Of a DNA stretch of 38,672 bases, positions 31,261 to 37,922 are shown in pieces. A model generated the notes under the pieces. The model saw only the letters and a program-made list of their open reading frames with translations. It did no database searches and was not told the origin of the DNA. The translations under genes and the position numbers were made by a program. Numbering within the stretch: the first letter of the stretch is position 1; each line of letters begins with the position of its first letter. The stretch comes from Hadesarchaea archaeon (GTDB lineage: Archaea; Hadarchaeota; Hadarchaeia; Hadarchaeales; Hadarchaeaceae), in assembly GCA_030672285.1 (NCBI GenBank), contig DAOVGS010000028.1, forward strand, positions 1 through 38,672, read 5' to 3'.

Positions 31261-33219
31261 CTATTTGCTCCTCCATCCCCTCGCCCATTTCGTGAGCGAT
31301 ACCCTTTTGCTCACACCATAGCCCATCCTACTGATTATCCCCTTGTCCTCGAGCCTTTGCAAGATGCGTGACATGGTCGCCTTGGGGATGCCCGTTTTGT
31401 CACATAATGCCTTCTGGGTCAAGTCGTCTTTTCTAATCAGTTCCTCTACGATTTTTCTCTCGTGAGCTGTCAGCATCCCCAATATTTTTCCAACATCCTC
31501 CCTAGAGAGTGCTGGGGGAAGCTCCACTTTTTTAGGTATTTTTTCTTTGGGCTTCCTCATCGATTTGATTTTTAAAAACGCTCCAACAGCTGCCAAGGAC
31601 GTAGCGACTCCCGCCAGAAAGACGATGTAGGGGGATAAGGGGGCCAGCATCGAAGGGGAGGTGGTGAACTCTTCGTCGCCTGAAACCTCAGTATTTTTCG
31701 TCGCATCGCCTGACTTCACCCTGTAGTGATAAGTCGTGCCCGCCAACAGATTTGTCAAAGTTATGGAGTGGTTCGTGACTAGAGAGTTGTCCGATTGGGG
31801 GGGCAACTCATAAGTGGTAGTCGTCCCGTACTCCACGACGCTGTCGGCAGGCTCATCGGTGGTCCACTCGATTGTGATTGAGTTCTGACTGACGTTCAAC
31901 TCTGTTAACCCTGAGATCGTGGGCGCCGTGACATCGACTCGGAAGGAGCGCTGCGAGTTTCCCCCGATGTTGCCAGCGTTGTCCTTCGCCTGAACTCTCC
32001 AGTACCACACACCCTCAGCGAGCTCGGTCGTGAGCTGGTAGTTATCGCTTAGGGTCCAGCCATCAGAGTTCTCGTTCTCATATGGGAACTCAGAATTATC
32101 GCTCACCGCAACATAATAACGGACAGGGGTGGAGTTCTCAATTGGGTCGAGGTTCTCCCAAGTGAGGTTCGGGGTATTGTCGTTCATATTCTCGTTGTTA
32201 TTCGGCGAGCTGAGGGATGGTGCCGGAGGCGCCACGGTGTCAACGCGGAAGGATCGGACGGAGGAGAATATGCTTTCATCCGCCCCCCGATAGCCGCGAA
32301 CGCGCCAGTAAAATAAGTTGTCAGCGAGCTGAGTCGGAGTGTAAGAATTACTGGTAGTGTTGTCAACGATTGCGGTCGACCAGTCACTCTTGTTGTCGAT
32401 CCATATCTCCCAGTTGTCGGCTACAACTTTGTTCTCCCAACTGAAGGTTGGAGTATTGTCCTTCGTATTCACTCCATCATCCGGGGAAATCAGTTCCGGC
32501 ATGAGCTTGTCGACCTGGAACTTCCACCAGGGGGAGTTATCACCGATGTTGCCCGCGTTGTCCTTCGCCCGGACATGCCAGTACCAGGTGCCGTCGGTTA
32601 GTTCAGTCGTGAGCTGATAGTTATCGTCTTCGATCCAGCCCGAGTTGTCATTCTCGTATGGGAACTCCGAATTGTCGCTCACGGCGACGTAATAGAGCAC
32701 GGGCTTGCTGTTCTCCTCTACGGTGGCCCAGCGTAGGTTAGGAGTGTTATCGTTCACGTTCTCGTTGTTCTCAGGCGAGGTTAGGTCAGACGCAGCCGGT
32801 GCTAGAGTGTCGACCCTGAAAATCCAGTTCTCGGACCAAGAGCCTAGGCCGTCAGTATTCTCCGCCCGAACGTGCCAATAGTATGCTCCATCGGGTAGCG
32901 CGTTCTCGTCCGGAACCGTATATTGGCTTACACTCCCCACGTTATCGTTATCCACGTTGGGTGAGGAATAATCGCTGTCGTTGTCGATTTGTATGTGATA
33001 ATTGTCCGCTCCAGTAACGTCCCCCCAATCCATGAGGGGTGTATTGTCTTTTGTGTTCTCGTTGTTCTCTGGTGAGACGAGTGTCGGCTGGCCCGGCTGT
33101 GCAGACGCAGATAAATTAATGATCACAAGCAGCGCTAGGGCCAAGAGCATGCCGACGACGAAGCGCGATCTTCGTATACCTGTCACCTCCTTAGAGCGGA
33201 AAGTGCCCCTTGAGGACAT
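31261..33219 (-). CDS. Transmembrane surface regulator: Fn3-like ectodomain array plus cytoplasmic winged HTH
   Basis: A 652-residue protein with an unusual design. A signal/anchor region (about 20-40) is followed by four Fn3/Ig-like modules (43-137, 143-237, 240-327, 333-430) and a fifth Fn3 domain (432-520, WTTDEPADSVVEYGTT then HYRVKSGD). A membrane helix follows (530-550, YIVFLAGVATSLAAVGAFL). The cytoplasmic part (560-652) is a MarR-like winged HTH: LTAHERKIVEELIRKDDLTQ, GIPKATMSRILQRLEDKGII. Modules 2 and 4 are near copies (YYVAVSDNSEFPYEN in both), showing recent duplication. ATG 33219 overlaps the upstream Lrp gene; GTG 33186 and ATG 33153 are alternatives, with GGAGGTGA at 33183-33190. 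It probably senses surface contacts and regulates transcription directly. Confidence 0.85.
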   Translation of the reverse strand: MSSRGTFRSKEVTGIRRSRFVVGMLLALALLVIINLSASAQPGQPTLVSPENNENTKDNTPLMDWGDVTGADNYHIQIDNDSDYSSPNVDNDNVGSVSQYTVPDENALPDGAYYWHVRAENTDGLGSWSENWIFRVDTLAPAASDLTSPENNENVNDNTPNLRWATVEENSKPVLYYVAVSDNSEFPYENDNSGWIEDDNYQLTTELTDGTWYWHVRAKDNAGNIGDNSPWWKFQVDKLMPELISPDDGVNTKDNTPTFSWENKVVADNWEIWIDNKSDWSTAIVDNTTSNSYTPTQLADNLFYWRVRGYRGADESIFSSVRSFRVDTVAPPAPSLSSPNNNENMNDNTPNLTWENLDPIENSTPVRYYVAVSDNSEFPYENENSDGWTLSDNYQLTTELAEGVWYWRVQAKDNAGNIGGNSQRSFRVDVTAPTISGLTELNVSQNSITIEWTTDEPADSVVEYGTTTTYELPPQSDNSLVTNHSITLTNLLAGTTYHYRVKSGDATKNTEVSGDEEFTTSPSMLAPLSPYIVFLAGVATSLAAVGAFLKIKSMRKPKEKIPKKVELPPALSREDVGKILGMLTAHERKIVEELIRKDDLTQKALCDKTGIPKATMSRILQRLEDKGIISRMGYGVSKRVSLTKWARGWRSK

Positions 33220-33655
33220 CGGAGAGCCTCACCACCTCGATAGATTCAATCCCTCCGCTTTTTTGCATTTGCTTCGCTATCTCGTTCGTCCGTCTCCGGT
33301 CGTTGGTCGCCGTCATCGCGATCAGCTCTGCGGATTCGACCGAGGTCGCGATGAATTTTACCTCCTCGAGTTTTCCGAAGTCGTCCGCTAGCTCCTCGAG
33401 TCGCTCGCTCGTCAGGTGGGGCATCACCTCGCTCTCTATCTTCAGCTTGATGAGGGCGACATCGGGAAGCCCAAATTCACGGGGATCGACCCGAGCGGTG
33501 AACCCCTTGAGCACCCCGAGCTGTTGGAGGCGCTTGATGCGGAAGTGAATGGTGGTGTCGGGGACCTTGAGCTCGCGCGCCAGCTTGAGGAAAGACACCC
33601 GCCCGTCGTGCAGCAATCGCTCGAGGATCCCGAAATCGATCCTGTCAAGTGGCAT
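33191..33655 (-). CDS. Lrp/AsnC family transcriptional regulator, upstream of the surface regulator
   Basis: A 154-residue Lrp-type protein. The wHTH reads DRIDFGILERLLHDGRVSFLKLARELKVPDTTIHFRIKRLQ, followed by a RAM-like domain with VALIKLKIESE and KFIATSVESAELIAMTATND. The SAELI stretch, in place of the usual GxxD text, suggests a different ligand or none. ATG 33655 lies about 9 bases after the predicted transcription start from the TATA box at 33685-33694. The next gene, the transmembrane surface regulator, overlaps its 3' end, so they form one operon. It is the best candidate to bind the three TGCGA-N3-TCGCA palindromes in its own divergent promoter region. Confidence 0.88.
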   Translation of the reverse strand: MPLDRIDFGILERLLHDGRVSFLKLARELKVPDTTIHFRIKRLQQLGVLKGFTARVDPREFGLPDVALIKLKIESEVMPHLTSERLEELADDFGKLEEVKFIATSVESAELIAMTATNDRRRTNEIAKQMQKSGGIESIEVVRLSDVLKGHFPL

Positions 33656-33684
33656 ATAATCGCGTTTCAGGTGGGTTTTGGGCG

Positions 33685-33694
33685 CATATTAAAT
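33685..33694 (-). promoter_or_regulatory. TATA box of the Lrp/surface-regulator operon
   Basis: ATTTAATATG on the minus strand predicts a start near 33664, about 9 bases before ATG 33655. Palindrome 1 (33699-33711) begins five bases upstream of it. Confidence 0.5.
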
Positions 33695-33698
33695 TATC

Positions 33699-33782
33699 TG
33701 CGAGGTTCGCAACGAGCCGAGCCGGGGTTTATAAGGGGTTTGGCTTACTGCGATGTTCGCAAAAATCGTTGTGAATGTCGCA
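33699..33782. promoter_or_regulatory. Three TGCGA-N3-TCGCA palindromes in a divergent promoter region
   Basis: Copy 1 at 33699-33711 (TGCGAGGTTCGCA), copy 2 at 33749-33761 (TGCGATGTTCGCA) and copy 3 at 33770-33782 (TGTGAATGTCGCA, one arm mismatch). Spacing is 50 and 21 bp, near whole helical turns, so all three could face the same side of the DNA. Copy 1 adjoins the minus-strand TATA box. Copy 2 covers the start predicted from TTTATAAG (33728-33735), and copy 3 directly precedes the second plus-strand TATA box TTAATAAG (33786-33793). This is a textbook layout for cooperative Lrp-type binding; the binding protein is inferred. Confidence 0.7.
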
Positions 33783-33785
33783 ACC

Positions 33786-33793
33786 TTAATAAG
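33786..33793 (+). promoter_or_regulatory. Proximal TATA box of the large secreted protein gene
   Basis: TTAATAAG predicts a start near 33815, seven bases before ATG 33822. An additional upstream TATA-like TTTATAAG at 33728-33735 could give a longer transcript starting inside palindrome 2. Confidence 0.45.
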
Positions 33794-33821
33794 CCCTCGT
33801 TTACACTACTTTATCAAGGCG

Positions 33822-36017
33822 ATGAAAGTGAAGGTCACCTCGCTCGTTGTAATGGTCGTGGTGGCGATCACCTTGATCAGCGTTGCTCCTGTTGCATTTG
33901 GAACTCATTTGGTGACCACACCTACGTTTGGCTCTCATGAGATTTCGGATTTTTCCGCAGAGGGCGGGGAATTATGTATTGCAGTAAAAAATCCTGTGTT
34001 GACCATCGAAACGACAAACAAAGAGTCAGCATCTTTCGCTGGGCAAGAACTAATCGTGAATGGAGATTTCTCCACAGGTGACGCTACCGGCTGGACGTTT
34101 GGATGTGCAACCGAGCCATGGTATGGTTCAGAACCGACTTACGAGATCGTGGACCAGACGGCACGGATTTACCGCACCGGGGCGGGGAGCACGGGGAGAG
34201 GGGCTTGGTTGTACCAAGAGCCGAACGCATACGTTGGCGATGCGAGTAAGCTGATCCTCTCATTCAGGGTTAAAGTTGACTACCAAAGCCTTGCCCGCCC
34301 CGGCGATTCCAACAGTGAATTCGCTGCGGATGTAATAGTTCGCTACATAGATGTGAATGGGAATCCGGGTGTTTTCACGCGCGGTTTCTCATACGTTGGC
34401 CCGAGCACCTATCCGAACGCTGAGACGATACCTCAAAGCACATGGGTCTCCCGCTCGTATGATTTGGCATCACTTTCACCAAAGCCAGCGACCATAACGA
34501 GAGTGCTCCCAGATGCTAACGGCTGGGACTACGATGTCAGCTTCGACGACGTGAGCCTCGTCTACATTGCGCGGGACGCGATGGACACGACGCTACCAAC
34601 CTCAGCGGTCGACCCGATCGAGCCCTATTGGCAGAATGCTGACATGGTTCCGTTCACCATAACCGCGACTGCCTTGGACGATCTAAGCGGCGTGGCAAGC
34701 GTCGAGCTATTCTACCGCTACTCGAGCGACAATGTTACATTCAGCCCGTGGACATCTTTTGGGGTCGATACTGCCGCGCCTTGGGAGTGGTCGTTCACCG
34801 CACCCGTCGGCCACGGCTTTTATGAGTTTTATTCCATAGCCCGCGACGTAGCAGGAAACGTCGAGGAACCACCTGATGTCGCAGATGCCGCATGTGGCGT
34901 TGCGGTGTCTGTCGTGGTACCTGCAACGATTGACATCGACCCGGACACGCTCAACCTGAAGAGCGAGGGCAGGTGGATAACCGCTTACATCGAGTTGCCA
35001 ACTGGTATCGAATCACCAACCCCTCTCGTTTTACTCGAAGATGATTTCAACGATGGAAACGATGAGGGATGGACGGTATTTCAAGGCAACTGGCAAGTAA
35101 TCAATGGCGAATATGTGTATGGCGCAAATGGTATTACCTACGTGGATGGGGTAACGGTTGCTGGAGATGTGAGTTGGGAAAACTATACCTTCGAATCGAG
35201 GTTCAAATTAATCGAAGGAGATCCGGAGATATACGTTTTGTTCAGGTTCACCGATTACGTGACATACGAGAGATATAATGGATACAGTTTTCAATACTGG
35301 CCAGACAGATGGTCCTTGTTGAGGTGGGAAATTGAAAAAGGATGGCCATGGTGTTCCATAATATCAAGGGAGCCCAACCCCTCTTCAATCACATCTGGTG
35401 AATGGTATGACGTAAGGGTTGAGTTGTCAGGCGACCGCATAAAGTGCTACGTCAACGATGAATTGAAAATAGACGTGCATGATTCAATGTTTCCGAATGG
35501 TCGCATCGGGTTAAGAGCTGACGTGTCTAAAGTCGCTTTCGATGACATCAGAGTTTATACGCTTGCACCTCTTTCAGCTGTCCGGTACGATGTCGCGGAC
35601 ATCGATATCGACACAATTCTTCTTGAAAGTACCGTGCCTGCAGAACCGTGGCCAACTGAAATCGGAGATCACGATGGCGACGGAATTCCGGACCTGATGA
35701 TCAAGTTCGACTGCTCGGCCTTGCAGGACCTCGTAAGCGTTGGCGACGTGGAGCTGACGGTTACTGGAAAGGTTGGTGAGGTGCCCTTCGAGGGCAGCGA
35801 TGTCATCAGAGTAATCGATCCGGGCGAGGGACGACCGGAAGTGCCTCATGAAATTGATGATTCTCGTGGGGATGATACTCCTTCTGGCAACACATCTGGA
35901 GCGGACGGATCAGTGGATAGCACGGATGATATGAGTGACACATCAGGCAAAGGAGGAACGGACAGAACCGAACCAGGTAATTCGGCTTGGGGTCACAGCC
36001 ACAATCGTTCTAAATGA
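33822..36017 (+). CDS. Large secreted multidomain protein with laminin-G/DUF1080-like insertion
   Basis: A 731-residue exported protein. Residues 1-27 are a signal peptide. Residues 75-250 form a galactose-binding/CBM-like beta sandwich (LIVNGDFSTGDATGWTFG, FDDVSLVYIA). Residues 255-352 form an Ig-like domain (YWQNADMVPFTITATALDD, YSIARDVAGNVEEPP). Residues 368-396 and 588-665 look like two halves of one cohesin/dockerin-associated module (IDIDPDTLNLKSEGRW, then VADIDIDTILLESTVPAEPW and GDHDGDGIPDLMIKFD with a calcium-type loop). A concanavalin-like domain (400-582) is inserted between the halves. The 60-residue tail is Ser/Thr/Asp/Gly-rich with no membrane anchor. ATG 33822 fits the signal peptide and TATA distance; ATG 33753 lies in operator 2. 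Glycan binding on or outside the cell is likely. Confidence 0.8.
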   Translation: MKVKVTSLVVMVVVAITLISVAPVAFGTHLVTTPTFGSHEISDFSAEGGELCIAVKNPVLTIETTNKESASFAGQELIVNGDFSTGDATGWTFGCATEPWYGSEPTYEIVDQTARIYRTGAGSTGRGAWLYQEPNAYVGDASKLILSFRVKVDYQSLARPGDSNSEFAADVIVRYIDVNGNPGVFTRGFSYVGPSTYPNAETIPQSTWVSRSYDLASLSPKPATITRVLPDANGWDYDVSFDDVSLVYIARDAMDTTLPTSAVDPIEPYWQNADMVPFTITATALDDLSGVASVELFYRYSSDNVTFSPWTSFGVDTAAPWEWSFTAPVGHGFYEFYSIARDVAGNVEEPPDVADAACGVAVSVVVPATIDIDPDTLNLKSEGRWITAYIELPTGIESPTPLVLLEDDFNDGNDEGWTVFQGNWQVINGEYVYGANGITYVDGVTVAGDVSWENYTFESRFKLIEGDPEIYVLFRFTDYVTYERYNGYSFQYWPDRWSLLRWEIEKGWPWCSIISREPNPSSITSGEWYDVRVELSGDRIKCYVNDELKIDVHDSMFPNGRIGLRADVSKVAFDDIRVYTLAPLSAVRYDVADIDIDTILLESTVPAEPWPTEIGDHDGDGIPDLMIKFDCSALQDLVSVGDVELTVTGKVGEVPFEGSDVIRVIDPGEGRPEVPHEIDDSRGDDTPSGNTSGADGSVDSTDDMSDTSGKGGTDRTEPGNSAWGHSHNRSK

Positions 36018-36051
36018 TGAATATGCTAAAGCTACTTTTACTATTCTAAAC

Positions 36052-37143
36052 CTACCTACCCATCGTCAGCGCCAGCACCGCCATCTGAGCGTGCAACCGG
36101 TTCTCCGCCTGGTCGTAGATTACCGAGTGGGGGCCATCCATGACTTCGTCGGTTGCCTCCTGCTCCCTGAACACAGGCAGCACGTGCATGATGATCGACT
36201 TCGGGTCCATCAGGTCGACCAGTTCTCGATTCAAAATCCAGTCGCGGTGCTTCTCATGCAGCTTGACCTCGTTTGCCTTGCCGAACTTGTCCATCCCCTG
36301 CATCACGCACGCGTGGGACGCCCAGCTGCGGGGGAAGACGATGTGGGCGCCCTTGAGTGCACCCTTGAGATCATCGGTGACCTCGAAGTCCGCACCGCTC
36401 CCCTTCGCGTTCTTGCGGCAGAGGTCCATGATATTCGGGTCGAGCTCGAACCCCTTGGGAGCCGCGACCGAAACATCGACCCCGTAGCGGCTCATTATCA
36501 GCGCCTCCTCCTGAACGCTCCCCCATGAGCGCACCTTGTCCGAGTAGGCCCACATGATAACATAGCGCTTCCCTTCGGGCTTCGGAATTTTTTCTTGAAC
36601 GGTGAGCATGTCCGCGAGCCCTTGACAGGGGTGATAAATATCATCTGCCATATCGATCACCGGAACCTCGCAGTGCTTCGCGTACTCACGAATCATCGCA
36701 TTACCATTGCCGTAAACGTAGTTGACTGCAGACTCCAAGATGCGAATGCCGAGGCCATGCCCATAGCGCTCGTACATTCGTGCCATATCCTTGGGTTGCT
36801 CCCCCTCGCCAGCCCTTGTCGTAGTGACATCCACGAACTGCGCATGACCCCCCAGAGCTGTCATCGCCGCCTCGAACGATGCGCGGGTGCGGGTGGAAGT
36901 ATTATAGAAGAGCATGAAAAACGTCTTGTCCTTAAGGAGAGGCTGAAGCTGGCGGACGTAGTATTTGCGCTTCAAATCCTTCGCGAGCTCGAACGTCGCG
37001 TCGAGTTCCTCGCGCGACCACTCCTGCGTCGTTATCAGATCACGGCCATAGAGCTCGACCATTTGACCACTATTTATCATAATCCGCGGCGACGTTTTAG
37101 CCTTTCGCTGGCATTCGGCGCTTCGCCAGATCTCGTGCCACAT
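36052..37143 (-). CDS. Aspartate/ornithine carbamoyltransferase family protein, atypical
   Basis: A 363-residue carbamoyltransferase. The carbamoyl-phosphate loop STRTRASFEAAMTALGG (from Ser83) and HPCQGLADMLTVQEK (from His171) are intact, as is the C-terminal GPHSVIYDQAENRLHAQMA. Two regions differ from ordinary ornithine enzymes. The substrate-side HCLP motif reads HVLP (320-323), losing the cysteine. The middle reads IMWAYSDKVRSWGSVQEEALIMSRYGVDV, closer to the acetylornithine/succinylornithine carbamoyltransferase and YgeW group (WAY, then GMDV-type text, later PRSWAS). The true amino substrate is therefore open. ATG 37143 lies about 7 bases from a predicted start; ATG 37080 and 37062 begin closer to the conserved region. 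It stands alone and divergent from an ABC transporter. Confidence 0.82.
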   Translation of the reverse strand: MWHEIWRSAECQRKAKTSPRIMINSGQMVELYGRDLITTQEWSREELDATFELAKDLKRKYYVRQLQPLLKDKTFFMLFYNTSTRTRASFEAAMTALGGHAQFVDVTTTRAGEGEQPKDMARMYERYGHGLGIRILESAVNYVYGNGNAMIREYAKHCEVPVIDMADDIYHPCQGLADMLTVQEKIPKPEGKRYVIMWAYSDKVRSWGSVQEEALIMSRYGVDVSVAAPKGFELDPNIMDLCRKNAKGSGADFEVTDDLKGALKGAHIVFPRSWASHACVMQGMDKFGKANEVKLHEKHRDWILNRELVDLMDPKSIIMHVLPVFREQEATDEVMDGPHSVIYDQAENRLHAQMAVLALTMGR

Positions 37144-37164
37144 CGGTCAACCAAATTTTTCAGA

Positions 37165-37182
37165 ATATTTTTATATATATAA
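37165..37182. promoter_or_regulatory. Shared bidirectional TATA region
   Basis: TATTTTTATATATATAAC is nearly symmetrical. On the plus strand it predicts a start near 37197, the ABC ATPase ATG (leaderless). On the minus strand it predicts a start near 37150, seven bases before the carbamoyltransferase ATG. Confidence 0.55.
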
Positions 37183-37196
37183 CTAAATTGCTAACC

Positions 37197-37922
37197 ATGC
37201 GCGAATCCATCGTCATCGAGGGGCTGAGCAAGTACTACGACGGCTTCCTAGCCCTCGACAAACTCTCGCTGAAAATTAAGAAGAATGAGGACGTTGCACT
37301 TCTCGGCCCTAATGGCGCGGGGAAGACCACCACCCTCAAGCTCCTGTGCGGGCTCCTCCGCCCTTCCTCGGGCACGGCCTACATCAACGGCGTCAACGTC
37401 ATGGAAGAGCGCGAACGAGCGATTTCGATGGTGGGGGCCATCTTGGAGACACCTGAATTTTATCCCTTCCTAACCCCAGTGGAAACCCTCAGCTACTTGG
37501 GGAGGCTCCGGGGAATGAGCGGGCAGGGGTTGGAAAGTAGGATAGAGGAGGTCATCAAACTTGTCAGGCTTGAAGAATGGGCCAAAGTCAAAATAGAAAA
37601 ATTCTCGCGCGGGATGAAACAGCGCCTAGCCCTTGCGCAGGCATTGCTCCACTATCCGCCGATCTTGATCCTTGACGAGCCGGCGTTAGGCCTTGATCCC
37701 AGGGGCATGATGGAGGTGCGGGAAATCCTAAAGAAGGCGAGAAAAGAGAAAACGGTCTTCTTGTCCTCACACCTCATTACAGAAGTCGTTCAAGTGTGCG
37801 ACAAAGTGGCGCTGATTGATCACGGTCACTTGCTCGTCTATGACAGTATCCCTCGCCTAAAGCGAAAGTATCGAACGTCATTGGAGGGTGTTTACCTCAA
37901 GCTCACGGAGGCGACCATTTGA
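37197..37922 (+). CDS. ABC transporter ATP-binding protein (ABC-2 type)
   Basis: A 241-residue ABC ATPase. Walker A is GPNGAGKT (residues 37-44), the Q-loop region reads AILETPEFYPFLTP, the signature is FSRGMKQRLALAQALL, Walker B is LILDEPALGLDPRG, and the switch histidine is in VFLSSHLITEV. It resembles the ATPases of drug/antibiotic or gliding-type (CcmA/NatA-like) exporters. ATG 37197 coincides with the predicted transcription start, so the mRNA is probably leaderless; TTG 37188 is a less likely alternative. The permease gene starts within its stop codon (4-base overlap). Confidence 0.92.
   Translation: MRESIVIEGLSKYYDGFLALDKLSLKIKKNEDVALLGPNGAGKTTTLKLLCGLLRPSSGTAYINGVNVMEERERAISMVGAILETPEFYPFLTPVETLSYLGRLRGMSGQGLESRIEEVIKLVRLEEWAKVKIEKFSRGMKQRLALAQALLHYPPILILDEPALGLDPRGMMEVREILKKARKEKTVFLSSHLITEVVQVCDKVALIDHGHLLVYDSIPRLKRKYRTSLEGVYLKLTEATI

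Noticed and set aside
33753-33821. Longer start (ATG 33753) for the large secreted protein
   Set aside because: It would lie inside palindrome 2 and put 23 extra residues before a clean signal peptide; the proximal TATA box fits ATG 33822.
35935-36528. 197-residue plus-strand frame after the secreted protein
   Set aside because: Mostly antisense to the clearly real carbamoyltransferase and without recognisable motifs.
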